Numbered from the stretch's first letter, positions 49,344 to 58,429 are shown. The stretch: DNA of 64,000 nucleotides from CAYSRJ01 sp964521865 (GCA_964521865.1 CAZFTJ010000002.1:1-64000), one strand, 5' to 3'. Made by a program: numbers and translations. The notes: generated by a model from the letters alone, not told the origin.

Positions 49344-50891
49344 TCAGTATCCCAATATACCTGTGGAATATCCGGCTGAGTCGAGCAGCACGTTGACAGC
49401 CGGTGTAATGAATATATCCCGCACTGCCGGCACGATAAAAATACTTAAACCGAGACAGAGAATCGCTAAAAAAACCATGGAGAAACACATGGTAAACGGA
49501 ACCTCCCGAACATTGAAATCGCCCCTGTTCCATTTTTCATTGGATTTGTTGAAAAAGGTGAACCGCTGCACTTTCAGAAAAGAAGCGAGTGTTATTATGC
49601 TCACAAAAACCGCCAGTACGGAAAGTACGTAATACTGCGCCTGTATAGCAGCGACAATTATGATAAGCTTGCTGAAAAATCCGTTGAACGGCGGTATACC
49701 GGATATGGACATAGAAGCTCCGAGAGAAGTCGATGTGGTAACCGGCATATGTGACGAGAGGCCTCCGAGCTTTTTCATGTCGCGCATGCCGGTCTCATAC
49801 TCCACCGCACCTGCATTCAGGAATAGGAGCCCCTTGAACACGGCGTGGTTGAAGAGATGGTAGAGGCCGCCTGCTATAGAAAGAGCGGCAACTGATCTGG
49901 GCCCGTTGTGCGCAATAACGAGCATACCGATGCCTACACCCAGAACCACGTATCCCATCTGGCTGATGCTGTGATAGGCGAGAAGGCGCTTGATATCCCA
50001 TTGTCCGATTGCAAGCAAAACACCGATTACCATGGAAAGCGTACCTATTATCGTTATAACCAGCGCGGAATCGTATGAAATTGTGAACATATTAAAGAAC
50101 AATCTGAAGATGACATATGCGCCTATTGCCTTGATGAGGACCCCTGAGAGCATGGATGAAATCGGCGAAGGCGCAGATGAGTGGGCGTCCGGAAGCCACG
50201 CATGAAAGGGTATCATCGCAGCTTTGAGGCCGAATCCTGCCAGAAGAATAACACCGACAAATTTCACGAACTCACCGTTGTTTGCGGTTGTGCCGAGCCC
50301 TCTTGCAATGTCCGCTATATTCAGGGTAGAGGTTTTCCAGTAGAGGAATGCAATACCCAGGAGGATGAACAGAGAGGAAGCCCCGCCCAGCACCTGATAC
50401 TTAAACGAGGCTTCAAGCTCTTCCTTCTCTATACCGAATGCAACCAGTGCATAGGAGGATATAGCCGCCATCTCGAGGAACACGTAGAGATTGAAGACAT
50501 CACCGCTCAGAACAACACCGTTCATCCCGGCAACCATGAGACAGAACAGCGTGTAGTAGTAATTTTCCGAGGTGAATTTCTTCATGTACGAGATCGAATA
50601 GAATGCCGATAAAAACCCGACCAGGTTGATAATGAGAAGGAGATAAACGGAAAGGCCGTCAAGTATCATGTAAATACCTATCGGGACATTCTCGAAAGTC
50701 CCATGGCCTCCGACCCTGTAAACAATCGGGATGGTTACGGAAAATATCACATAGAGCGCGACGCCCGTCAGGAAGGCAAACAAGAGAGAGGTAAAAACTC
50801 TGCCGAAGGGCCGTGCAAAGCTCCCGATGATTGCAATGAGAAATGCTCCCCCAAGAGGAACAATCACGAACAGCGGCACGAACCAGTCCAT
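49344..50891 (-). CDS. mrpD: Mrp antiporter subunit D (NuoM/N-like)
   Basis: This 515-residue membrane protein has about 14 helices and belongs to the NuoL/M/N and MrpA/D proton-channel family. The key sites are present: LEMAAISSYALVAFGIEKEE (Glu of helix 5), GFGLKAAMIPFHAWLPDAHS (Lys of helix 7), SSMLSGVLIKAIGAYVIFRL (Lys of helix 8) and LYHLFNHAVFKGLLFLNAGA (helix 12 Lys). These residues carry protons across the membrane in complex I and Mrp. The gene lies between mrpC and mrpE in the canonical order, with spacings of three and one bases. Confidence 0.9.
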   Translation of the reverse strand: MDWFVPLFVIVPLGGAFLIAIIGSFARPFGRVFTSLLFAFLTGVALYVIFSVTIPIVYRVGGHGTFENVPIGIYMILDGLSVYLLLIINLVGFLSAFYSISYMKKFTSENYYYTLFCLMVAGMNGVVLSGDVFNLYVFLEMAAISSYALVAFGIEKEELEASFKYQVLGGASSLFILLGIAFLYWKTSTLNIADIARGLGTTANNGEFVKFVGVILLAGFGLKAAMIPFHAWLPDAHSSAPSPISSMLSGVLIKAIGAYVIFRLFFNMFTISYDSALVITIIGTLSMVIGVLLAIGQWDIKRLLAYHSISQMGYVVLGVGIGMLVIAHNGPRSVAALSIAGGLYHLFNHAVFKGLLFLNAGAVEYETGMRDMKKLGGLSSHMPVTTSTSLGASMSISGIPPFNGFFSKLIIIVAAIQAQYYVLSVLAVFVSIITLASFLKVQRFTFFNKSNEKWNRGDFNVREVPFTMCFSMVFLAILCLGLSIFIVPAVRDIFITPAVNVLLDSAGYSTGILGY

Positions 50892-50894
50892 ACT

Positions 50895-51233
50895 CTAACC
50901 TTTTAAGTTTTTAATTTCACGAATATCAAAGGTATTGTATTTCCTGTACAACCGAATTGCTATTGCAAGCAACAGTGCTGTGGTAGCAAGACCTATGACA
51001 ATCGCAGTAAGCACCATTGCCTGCGGCAGCGGATCTACAAATACCAATTTTGTCAGATTGCGGGAAAGTATCGGGGCGGTTCCGCCTTTTACGTATCCCA
51101 CGAGTATTAAAAAAAGATTAACACTGTACTCCATAATTGCAAGGCCGATCACTATTTTTATCAGGTTCCGTTTGGTGACAACACCGTAGAGACCGATGAG
51201 AAAAAGCAGAATACACAGGAGGTATACTGTCAT
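50895..51233 (-). CDS. mrpC: Mrp antiporter subunit C (NuoK-like)
   Basis: This 112-residue protein has three helices: YLLCILLFLIGLYGVVTKRN, IKIVIGLAIMEYSVNLFLIL and AMVLTAIVIGLATTALLLAI. The intramembrane Glu in IMEYSVNL corresponds to the conserved NuoK/MrpC glutamate. VDPLPQAMVLTAIVIG is the family's late motif. It overlaps mrpB by four bases and ends three bases before mrpD. Confidence 0.9.
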   Translation of the reverse strand: MTVYLLCILLFLIGLYGVVTKRNLIKIVIGLAIMEYSVNLFLILVGYVKGGTAPILSRNLTKLVFVDPLPQAMVLTAIVIGLATTALLLAIAIRLYRKYNTFDIREIKNLKG

Positions 51234-51670
51234 TTGATTACCTCGTCTTTATATATGAGAAGTGCGAGAAATATGGTCAGCAGGGCTGCTGCGACTTCGA
51301 TTCCCACCGCTATGTTGAACAATGGAATAAAACCGGCGCTGATGAGATTGCCTATCGTGCCTTTTGGAAGATAGTTAACGAAGAAGATGCCCATTCCGGC
51401 AAGAACCAGACCTGCCGAAGCGATCAGGAGGAACACCAGAATAGCGCTGCTCTCGAGAATAGAGGACCCCGTTTCCTCCTTTTTAAGCGAGAGGAACTCA
51501 CTCCCGAATGCGATAATAAGGAGTATAAATACGCCCGCAATGATCGTGCCGCCTGCAAAACCGCCGCCCGGAGTCAGGTGGCCGTGGGCGATAATATAGA
51601 TACCGTAGAGGAAAATGATGCCGCATACGATCTGTGTAACCTTTTTTACGATTATGGTCATCCCATTCAT
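51230..51670 (-). CDS. mrpB: Mrp antiporter subunit B
   Basis: This 146-residue protein has four membrane helices and the MnhB signature HGHLTPGGGFAGGTIIAGVF. It continues with IPLFNIAVGIEVAAALLTIF, also typical of the family. It follows the split mrpA C-terminal gene after about 100 bases without a gene and overlaps mrpC by four bases. It is a membrane subunit of the antiporter or hydrogenase-linked pump. Confidence 0.9.
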   Translation of the reverse strand: MNGMTIIVKKVTQIVCGIIFLYGIYIIAHGHLTPGGGFAGGTIIAGVFILLIIAFGSEFLSLKKEETGSSILESSAILVFLLIASAGLVLAGMGIFFVNYLPKGTIGNLISAGFIPLFNIAVGIEVAAALLTIFLALLIYKDEVIK

Positions 51671-51773
51671 GCCCGTTTCTGCTCCTTAGAAATGGAGTAC
51701 ACTGCCCCGCCAGCCGGGTATCGCCGCGCACCTTTTATTGAAGCTGCTTGTACGTTTATATCTGTCGATAAAC

Positions 51774-52298
51774 CTATTTTCTTCCCTTTAACCGTAAAAC
51801 GGTCAACACACCGATAACAGCCGTGAACAGTATGGTTGCTTCACCGAGTGTATCGTATCCCCTGTAGTCGAAGATAACACCGGTAACGAGATTTGCGCTT
51901 CCGGTTGTCTCTGCACCCGGCTGTATGTACGCCCTGGACATACGCAGTGCATGCTCGCCGAACGAGCTCAAAGTACCCGTCATCCTGTTGAAGAAATAGA
52001 GAAAAAGACCTGCAAATACAACGGCACTTGCCAGATACAGAGCGGTTCGTTTTGACCGTGTTTTTACCTCTTCACGGGTACTGTTCAGGATCACAGCAAT
52101 CATGATGATAAGGGTGATCGCCTCGACTACGATCTGAACGAGCGCGAGGTCTGGAGCCTGCAGCAGGAGAAACATGATAACCAGTCCGAAGCCGACAATC
52201 CCATAGGCGACGACGGCCGATAAGAGGTCGCGAGCCTCAAGAGAGAAGAGCGCCCCCCCGATCATCAGTACAAGAATGACGGTTAACAGTATCCACAT
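51774..52298 (-). CDS. Split C-terminal part of MrpA (MbhD/MbhE-like)
   Basis: This 174-residue membrane protein matches the last part of MrpA, which in Mbh-type hydrogenases is encoded as MbhD and MbhE. The N-terminal DUF4040 part has VAYGIVGFGLVIMFLLLQAP and DLALVQIVVEAITLIIMIAV. The C-terminal part has the MbhE-like motif DYRGYDTLGEATILFTAVIG. Here both are fused in one gene but separate from the large antiporter-like subunit. This arrangement lies between classical Mrp (all one MrpA) and Mbh (three genes). It lies 86 bases after the large subunit. Confidence 0.8.
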   Translation of the reverse strand: MWILLTVILVLMIGGALFSLEARDLLSAVVAYGIVGFGLVIMFLLLQAPDLALVQIVVEAITLIIMIAVILNSTREEVKTRSKRTALYLASAVVFAGLFLYFFNRMTGTLSSFGEHALRMSRAYIQPGAETTGSANLVTGVIFDYRGYDTLGEATILFTAVIGVLTVLRLKGRK

Positions 52299-52384
52299 AA
52301 CCGGTCCCCACTCAAAATCACACGAGTTTTTACATCCCAGTCCAGCGTATTCGTCGAGCTAGGCCCTGCAATCGAAATGCGTTC

Positions 52385-54226
52385 CTACCATATAATCACC
52401 GCAGCGATGATTATCATTCCCAGAAAAACCCAGGCAGCGTAGAGCGGAAGCTCACCCGAATGGCACCTGCTGAAAAACTTGTTTACACCGAGCACGAGCT
52501 TTTTTGCACTGTCATAAAGATCGAAGAGCCCTTTTTCCGCCCTTTCATAGAAGAAAGCAAATATCGGAAGACCGCGAACGGTCTTGTAATATTCAGCTGC
52601 TGAAAAATCAGTCGTTCCGGCCACATCTTCACCGCCTGCATATATTTCGGTGGTCCTCACATTCTTGATTTTTCCGAGGAGGTATATGACGAACCCGATA
52701 AAAAGGGACACGAGAATGAGACCTGTGACGATGTTGGAGCTCCATATGCCCGTATATTCGAACTCTCCGGCCAGCGGAACGATGAGCCTCGGTACCACGA
52801 TTGTCGTGGCGAAGATGCCGAACGCAAGGCAGAAAAATGCCATAACGCACTGGGGAAGCCACATCAGAATGCTCACCTCTTTTACACCCCTGTCCGAAGG
52901 CTTCAGCTTGCCGAGAAATGCACCGGATATGAACTTTATGAAATTCGCCAACGTCAGTGCAGAGCCGAAGATAGCCAGGACGAGCCAGATCACCCACACA
53001 CTGTTTGCCGGGCCGCTCCCCTTCCCGAATTCGATGATACCCTGGTATATCAGCCACTTGGAGGCGAATCCGTTGAACGGCGGCACACCGGAAATGGAAA
53101 ACGCGCATATGAGCGTGGTGATGAATGTAACCGGCATCGGCCTGGACAGGCCTCCGATATCCTCCATGTTCTCCTGTCCGGTTCTCTTCTCAACACTCCC
53201 CGCCGAAAAAAATAGGCCGCAATCGTATAGAGTATGATTTATCATATGGAACAGACCGCCCGCTAAGCCGATTGTGGACCCCAGACCGAGGCCGGTAACC
53301 ATATACCCGACCTGGGATACAGCGTTGTAACCGAGAAGCCGCTTGTAGCTGTGCTGCATGAGGGCCATCATGACCGCAGTAATGATGGTGACCACACCGA
53401 TTACAAGCAGGGTGAGGTTGAGCCAGGGGTTGAGTATGAAAAACGCCGTACATATACGTGCGAGCAGGTAGATGCCCAGGAGCTTGTCCAGAGAAGCGGG
53501 CAGCAGGGCCGATGACGACGCCGGTGCGGTTTCTGCGTAGTCGGGCACCCAGGAATGAACAGGAAAAGCCCCTGCCTTCGTGAGGGCGCCGATGAGAAGC
53601 GATATGAAGGCGATAACGCCGAGCACGTTGTCCGTCGCAACCTGTGTTGCGGCCATACTGAAACTCTTCGTCATCACCCACAGGAGGCCGATACCGAAGA
53701 TCATCACCGAATCCGAGGCGCCGATGAGTATAAAGCTCTTCTTTGCCGCAGCCGAGCTGGCCTCGTCATGAGATTTTATGAGCTTGTAGAGAGTCAGTCC
53801 GAGCACACCCCAGAAGGTAATAAAGAGTAAAAAATTATCGGATAAAACCGCACCGGCCGATGCCCCTATCGTTATGAGCACGTTCGAATAGTAGTGCCGG
53901 ATTCCCCTTTCACGGGTTATGTATGCCAGCGAGTAGAGCGAAATCATAACACCGAAAAACGAGATGAAGAGACTGACGGTTTTACTCAAATTATCGATAT
54001 TAAAAGAGAAAAGGCCGGCATCCGCACCGATATTTTTCAGAATACCAGGCAGAGGCAGGGAGACGATTGTTTGAGGCGATTTAAAAAGTATGTATGCATA
54101 GTACAGCGCAAAGCAACATACGATAAGGGCGATAATTCCCTTTACTGCCTTTATTCTTTCGGGAAAGAGAAAGAGGACAATTCCCGCACCAAGCGGAAGC
54201 AGGACGACGTAGGTTAGAGCTTCCAT
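52385..54226 (-). CDS. Large antiporter-like subunit (MrpA N-terminal/NuoL/HyfB-like)
   Basis: This 613-residue protein has about 15 membrane helices and is of the NuoL/MrpA/HyfB type. The proton-path residues are visible in ALTKAGAFPVHSWVPDYAET (Lys of helix 7), LLPASLDKLLGIYLLARICT (Lys of helix 8) and GGLFHMINHTLYDCGLFFSA (helix 12 His). In the last position a Lys is usual; here the loop reads YDCG. The final 100 residues (EYYKTVRGLPIFAFFYERAE) resemble the ends of EchA/HyfB-like subunits of membrane hydrogenases more than MrpA. It is the first gene of the leftward operon and has a Rex-like site at its promoter. It may serve the adjacent hydrogenase directly. Confidence 0.85.
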   Translation of the reverse strand: MEALTYVVLLPLGAGIVLFLFPERIKAVKGIIALIVCCFALYYAYILFKSPQTIVSLPLPGILKNIGADAGLFSFNIDNLSKTVSLFISFFGVMISLYSLAYITRERGIRHYYSNVLITIGASAGAVLSDNFLLFITFWGVLGLTLYKLIKSHDEASSAAAKKSFILIGASDSVMIFGIGLLWVMTKSFSMAATQVATDNVLGVIAFISLLIGALTKAGAFPVHSWVPDYAETAPASSSALLPASLDKLLGIYLLARICTAFFILNPWLNLTLLVIGVVTIITAVMMALMQHSYKRLLGYNAVSQVGYMVTGLGLGSTIGLAGGLFHMINHTLYDCGLFFSAGSVEKRTGQENMEDIGGLSRPMPVTFITTLICAFSISGVPPFNGFASKWLIYQGIIEFGKGSGPANSVWVIWLVLAIFGSALTLANFIKFISGAFLGKLKPSDRGVKEVSILMWLPQCVMAFFCLAFGIFATTIVVPRLIVPLAGEFEYTGIWSSNIVTGLILVSLFIGFVIYLLGKIKNVRTTEIYAGGEDVAGTTDFSAAEYYKTVRGLPIFAFFYERAEKGLFDLYDSAKKLVLGVNKFFSRCHSGELPLYAAWVFLGMIIIAAVIIW

Positions 54227-54246
54227 AAATGTGTCCTGAGAAATAA

Positions 54247-54264
54247 TTGTTAATAATTTAACGA
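54247..54264. promoter_or_regulatory. Rex-like operator upstream of the mrp operon
   Basis: TTGTTAATAATTTAACGA fits TTGTTAAnnnnTTAACAA at all but one arm position. It lies 21-38 bases upstream of the large subunit's start. A minus-strand TATTAT (54273-54268) that could be the -10 lies just before it, so a bound repressor would cover the transcription start. Confidence 0.55.
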
Positions 54265-54542
54265 AAAATAATACTTACTTATACCGCTTACAATAAAAAA
54301 AGTTTTTATTCTCCGTATATCATAATTCGCCGGTTCACGCCCTCTACACCCGTCTGCTGTACCGGGTGAATGAACCGCCCCTTTACTGAGCTTCGCCCAT
54401 AAAAAATAGGGGCCCGATACATTAGGGTGTTACGCACTGATGCGTGGTGGGCTGGGATGCAGTTGTCTGAACTCAGAGATGCCGAACCTACACGATCTTC
54501 CGATAAGTCAGGCCCACGACAGTATTTTTAATATGTTACTTT

Positions 54543-54557
54543 TTTGTCAATGACAAA
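54543..54557. promoter_or_regulatory. Perfect palindrome TTTGTCA-A-TGACAAA
   Basis: Seven-base arms with a one-base centre, the most regular of the TTGTCA-type dyads in the divergent control region. It lies about 60 bases upstream of a possible TTGACA -35. A regulator-binding site is likely; the regulator is not identified. Confidence 0.4.
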
Positions 54558-54896
54558 TTGTACTGGAAGAGAAAAATGCTGTCAAGCATTTTTTAAAAAA
54601 TTTCCAAAAAAAATCTTGACAAATATTTATTGTATGAGATAAAATGGAAAAGATTTCAAAATGCTGTATGCTTTAAAAAAATTATGTTTTTCCATTCAGA
54701 CATCGGCTGCACCCTACATTTCGTACAGCAGAGTTGATCTTTGATTGTTGTAGCGATCAAGTGATTTTCTGCACCTCAGGATTTTCTATTCACTGATCGA
54801 TCTGTTGCATGATTCCCTGGTTTTTAAGGAACCGTGCAAAAACCGGATAACGATATGTCGACCTATACTGTCATACTGGACAAGAGAGTATAGAAT

Positions 54897-54973
54897 TCGA
54901 CATAATTAATTTGTCGATAATCGTTAAAATGTTGACAATAAAGATGTATAGTTAATTGACATAAATTTGTCAA
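54897..54973. promoter_or_regulatory. Cluster of TTGACA/TGTCAA dyads before the hydrogenase operon
   Basis: Two dyads lie within 77 bases: TCGACA (54897-54902) with TGTCGA (54912-54917), and TTGACATAAATTTGTCAA (54956-54973) with a six-base centre. A further single TTGACAA lies at 54932-54938. The last dyad ends 23 bases before the start of the first hydrogenase-operon gene. The repeated half-site suggests a dimeric repressor or activator binding at several points. Confidence 0.4.
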
Positions 54974-54996
54974 ACCCAAAGATACGGGTGAATACA

Positions 54997-56067
54997 ATGA
55001 ATAACTATTTCTTATCCGGAGAGGGCCTGGTCAATTTTCTAGGATCATTACATAAAGACCATACGGTGTTTCTTCCCGTCAAGCGGGACACAAATAGATT
55101 TTTTATGAAATTCGACCCTGCCCTTCTCGCTGAAACCGGAGGAGAAGAAATAAAAGAGGGTTTCGCAATCGGCGAAGTGCGCACGTCGGATCCTGTAAAA
55201 ATGTTTTACACAAAACCACGGGAAAAAATCGCGGAAGACTTTCAGGATACAATTCCCATACTGGAGGAAAAGCCCTTCTGTATAGTCGGCGTCAAGGCGT
55301 GTGACCTCAAAGGGTTTAAGATTCAGGACAGGGTATTCGGCGAAGATGAGTATCTCGATCCCTTTTTTATGAAAAAACGCAAAGAGAATATCATAATCGC
55401 GGCCGACTGCACCTTCGCCATTGATACGTGCTACTGCCTTGCTCTCGGCGTGAACCCGTTTCCCCAGGATAATTTCGATCTCAACCTCTCGGAAATAGGC
55501 GGCGGCTTTGTGGTTGAGGCAGGATCCGACAAGGGGCTGGGCCTGATCGAACAAAACAGCTCCCTGTTCGTCGATGTAAAAGACGAACAGCTTTCAGAGC
55601 GGGACGAGCGGAGAGGGTCGGTCGTACGTGAGGTAAAGAATAATATTAAAAAGGAGAATATACCGAACCAGGATGCACTCCAGGGGGCGGTTGAGAAGAA
55701 CTACAATGCACCCCTGTGGAAAGAGGAAGCCCAGACATGCGTGGAATGCGGTGCGTGCAACACCGTGTGCCCGACCTGTCATTGTTTTCTTATCTACGAT
55801 CAGATGGATGAAAACCGTATGACCCGGCTTCGGGTTTGGGATTCGTGTATGATCAATGATTTTGCACGGGTTGCAGGTGGGGCAAACCCGCGGCCCGAGC
55901 TCTGGATGCGGCTGAGAAACAGATTTGAAAAGAAGTTCGATTTTTTTCCGAAGATCAGCAATATCTATGCATGTACCGGGTGCGGGAGATGTATTTCGGC
56001 TTGCCCGGCAAAAATCGATATACGAAAAGTACTGAGAAGGCTCGTCCAAAATGTACCAAAGCAATAA
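54997..56067 (+). CDS. Iron-sulfur subunit, HydB/FloxB/AsrA-like
   Basis: The product has 356 residues from the ATG at 54997 (MNNYFLSGEGLVNFLGSLHK); the upstream TTG lies inside a palindrome and is not preferred. The protein shows CIVGVKACDLKGFKIQDRVF and ADCTFAIDTCYCLALGVNPF, then CVECGACNTVCPTCHCFLIY and CTGCGRCISACPAKIDIRKV. It parallels floxB (21647). In soluble sulfhydrogenases HydB connects a [NiFe] core to the NAD(P)H subunit HydG. It opens the rightward operon and overlaps the HydG-like gene by 17 bases, implying that the same NAD(P)H module is attached to the membrane hydrogenase. Confidence 0.85.
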   Translation: MNNYFLSGEGLVNFLGSLHKDHTVFLPVKRDTNRFFMKFDPALLAETGGEEIKEGFAIGEVRTSDPVKMFYTKPREKIAEDFQDTIPILEEKPFCIVGVKACDLKGFKIQDRVFGEDEYLDPFFMKKRKENIIIAADCTFAIDTCYCLALGVNPFPQDNFDLNLSEIGGGFVVEAGSDKGLGLIEQNSSLFVDVKDEQLSERDERRGSVVREVKNNIKKENIPNQDALQGAVEKNYNAPLWKEEAQTCVECGACNTVCPTCHCFLIYDQMDENRMTRLRVWDSCMINDFARVAGGANPRPELWMRLRNRFEKKFDFFPKISNIYACTGCGRCISACPAKIDIRKVLRRLVQNVPKQ

Positions 56068-56875
56068 CCCCTACAGACCGATAGAAACAAAAGTCCTGAA
56101 TGTAGTGCCCGAGACCCCCACGATCAAGACCTTAAAGTTGAAACCGAAGGAAGAGATGACTTTCAAAACGGGACAGTTTATAGAGCTCCTCGTGCCGGGT
56201 GTTGGAGAATCGCCTTTTACACCCTCCTCGAAACCAACTGTCAGAGATGAAATCGAGGTCAGTGTCATGCGGGTCGGAAAGGTAACGGAAAGAATCCATG
56301 CACTCAAGAAGGGCGATACCGTAGGCCTGCGCGGCCCCTTCGGGACCGGTTACCCTCTGGATGAATTCAAGGGACACGAGGTAGTTGTCGTCGGTGGAGG
56401 ATGCGGATTTGCTCCACTCCGCAGCCTTATGTACGAATTTTTCGAGCATTCCGATGAATTCAAAAAGTTGTTGTTCCGCGGCGGCTGTAAGACCCCGAAT
56501 GAATTTCTGTATAAAAAGGAGATCGAATCGTGGGCACGGCGTGACGACCTGGACGTTGTGCTTACGGTGGATGAGGGGGACGAGCAGTGGAAGGGAAACG
56601 TCGGAGTGGTTACGACCATTCTCGACGATCTTCCGATGGATTGTTCCAGAGGAATTGCCGTGGTATGCGGTCCGCCGATCATGATGAAGTTTACCACGAT
56701 GAAGCTTCAGGGCCTCGGGTTCAAAGACAGAAATATATACCTCTCCATGGAGAAGAATATGTCGTGCGGCCTCGGCAAGTGCGGCCACTGCCGAATAGGA
56801 ACCTACTACGCATGCAAGGACGGTCCTGTGTTCAGGTTCGATACGATCAATAAGATTCCCAACATATGGGATTAA
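56051..56875 (+). CDS. FAD/NAD(P)H oxidoreductase, HydG/FloxA/AsrB-like
   Basis: The product has 274 residues. The FAD-binding barrel (FKTGQFIELLVPGVGESPFT) is followed by the NAD(P) domain (EVVVVGGGCGFAPLRSLMYE; IAVVCGPPIMMKFTTMKLQG). A C-terminal [2Fe-2S] site, MSCGLGKCGHCRIGTYYACK, has spacing C-x4-C-x2-C-x7-C. In PyrK/HydG/AsrB proteins this exchanges electrons between NAD(P)H and iron-sulfur clusters. It is encoded between the HydB-like gene and the ferredoxin of the hydrogenase. A paralogue, floxA, ends the hdr-flox operon. Confidence 0.85.
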   Translation: MYQSNNPYRPIETKVLNVVPETPTIKTLKLKPKEEMTFKTGQFIELLVPGVGESPFTPSSKPTVRDEIEVSVMRVGKVTERIHALKKGDTVGLRGPFGTGYPLDEFKGHEVVVVGGGCGFAPLRSLMYEFFEHSDEFKKLLFRGGCKTPNEFLYKKEIESWARRDDLDVVLTVDEGDEQWKGNVGVVTTILDDLPMDCSRGIAVVCGPPIMMKFTTMKLQGLGFKDRNIYLSMEKNMSCGLGKCGHCRIGTYYACKDGPVFRFDTINKIPNIWD

Positions 56876-56950
56876 TTTTGTATATAAATTTTAGCGGTAC
56901 CGATATACCTTTTTCAGAATTTTTCTGACGACAAAAGAGGCGGCGTGCCC

Positions 56951-57508
56951 ATGTTTACCAGTGCAGAACAGCATCATCAGGCTAAATTAAACCTGAGTGC
57001 AAAAAAGGGACCGGATACCCGGCTCTTCATCGACCTGGATGTATGCGGGTCGGGAGAGTGCAAAGAATGCGTTATCGAATGCAGCTATTTTTATCATCCA
57101 CAGAACAACGGCATCATCTCCATTGCCGAACTTGCAACCTATTTCCTCGTCTGCCGGAGGTGCGAGGAGCCTCACTGTGTAAACGCATGCCCTGTAGAGG
57201 CCCTCACACAGCAGAAAGACAGGGAGAATCTTTTGATACGGCACAACATGCGGTGCATAAGCTGCAAATCCTGTTCTCATGCATGTCCCTATGGAACGAT
57301 TTACCCGGAGAACGTACCGTATATAATCCATATATGCGATTTCTGCCTCGATCGTCTGGACAGGGATAACGAGCCGCTCTGTATCGAAACATGTCCATAC
57401 GGGGCATTGAAGCTGATGAAGGCGGACGAGGAGCTGGAGGAAAATACTTTTCTCGCGGGTGACAATCTCATCGTCCACTCAACTCGCTGGGAAAGAGAGA
57501 AAGCGTAA
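56951..57508 (+). CDS. Four-cluster ferredoxin-like subunit (HycB/CooF type)
   Basis: This 185-residue iron-sulfur protein, from the ATG at 56951 (a GTG two codons earlier is possible), belongs to the DMSO-reductase-B/HycB/CooF group. Its cysteines lie in DVCGSGECKECVIEC, CRRCEEPHCVNACPVEAL, CISCKSCSHACPYGTIY and CDFCLDRLDRDNEPLCIETCP, enough for about four [4Fe-4S] clusters. Such subunits feed electrons from a soluble donor into group 4 hydrogenases. Its stop overlaps the NuoH-like start by one base. Confidence 0.8.
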   Translation: MFTSAEQHHQAKLNLSAKKGPDTRLFIDLDVCGSGECKECVIECSYFYHPQNNGIISIAELATYFLVCRRCEEPHCVNACPVEALTQQKDRENLLIRHNMRCISCKSCSHACPYGTIYPENVPYIIHICDFCLDRLDRDNEPLCIETCPYGALKLMKADEELEENTFLAGDNLIVHSTRWEREKA

Positions 57509-58428
57509 TGTATCTCGTCTATCTGATAGTATACGGCATCATAATAACGGTATGTATAGGGCTTGTGGCGAGCTGGATCGACCGGAAGGTAACCGCACGC
57601 ATACAGTACCGGGTGGGGCCTCCGTTTTTTCAGCCCCTCCGGGATATAGTGAAGCTTCTGGGCAAGGAAACACTCATTCCTGCCGGATCTTCAAAGGCAA
57701 TGTTCATGTTTGCGCCCATTATCGGCTTTTCGAGCGTTGCCGTTGCTTCCACACTGTTGTGGCTGAACAGCAGTACCGCCGCGCAGAGCTTTTTAGGCGA
57801 TACTATCGTCGTCATATACCTGCTTGCAATACCGTCGATCAGCATAATGCTCGGCGGCTTTGCCTCGGGAAACCCGGTTGCGAGAGTGGGCGCTTCGAGA
57901 GAGATGAAGCTTCTGCTCAGCTACGAGTTTCCCTTTATACTTGCCGTTCTCGTTCCCATCATCAAATCCGGATACTCGCTCAAGCTTGCCGAAATTCTCA
58001 GGGTCCAGTCGCTGCACGGAGTATTCGCCATCAGCATTTCCGGAGTCCTCGCACTGATCGTTTTCGTACTCGTCATGCAGGCGAAACTCGCGCTCGTCCC
58101 GTTCGACATTCCGGAAGCTGAAACGGAGATCATCAGCGGACCTCTCACCGATTACTCGGGAACGGGACTGGCCCTGTTCAGACTCATGAAGAACATGCTG
58201 CTCTTCACCCTGCCCTTTTTCATGGTCGTGCTCTTTTTGGGTGGATTTCATCTCGACGGGATACGTATCCTGTACAGCTTTCTCAAATATATCGTCATCC
58301 TGCTCGTTATTACGGTTATCCGGAACACCAACCCGCGGCTGAGGATTGATCAGGCCATGAAACTATTCTGGGGACCTGTTACCGGAATTGCCGTGGTGGC
58401 AGTGATCTTTGCTATTCTGGGGATGTAA
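57508..58428 (+). CDS. Group 4 hydrogenase membrane subunit, NuoH/EchB-like
   Basis: This 306-residue membrane protein has about eight helices. It contains ASWIDRKVTARIQYRVGPPF (the conserved NuoH first loop), NPVARVGASREMKLLLSYEF, PFDIPEAETEIISGPLTDYS (the acidic loop at the junction with the hydrophilic arm) and ITVIRNTNPRLRIDQAMKLF. In complex I and membrane hydrogenases this subunit joins electron transfer to ion pumping. The order H-B-C-D-ferredoxin that follows matches Ech/Mbh-type hydrogenases. Confidence 0.9.
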   Translation: MYLVYLIVYGIIITVCIGLVASWIDRKVTARIQYRVGPPFFQPLRDIVKLLGKETLIPAGSSKAMFMFAPIIGFSSVAVASTLLWLNSSTAAQSFLGDTIVVIYLLAIPSISIMLGGFASGNPVARVGASREMKLLLSYEFPFILAVLVPIIKSGYSLKLAEILRVQSLHGVFAISISGVLALIVFVLVMQAKLALVPFDIPEAETEIISGPLTDYSGTGLALFRLMKNMLLFTLPFFMVVLFLGGFHLDGIRILYSFLKYIVILLVITVIRNTNPRLRIDQAMKLFWGPVTGIAVVAVIFAILGM

Positions 58429-58429
58429 T

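Larger units (their letters stand above)
54227..54996. other. Divergent control region between the mrp and hydrogenase operons
   Basis: This 770-base region has no supported gene. It contains a Rex-like site next to the leftward promoter and a set of TTGTCA/TGACAA and TCGACA/TGTCGA dyads towards the hydrogenase operon (listed separately). A GC-richer stretch at about 54330-54520 shows nothing I recognise. TTGACA at 54616 with a weak GATAAA 16 bases later is a possible rightward promoter. Confidence 0.5.

Noticed and set aside
54420..54540. Possible remnant gene in the GC-richer part of the divergent control region
   Set aside because: Short frames such as one around the ATG near 54439 show no recognisable similarity and no ribosome site.
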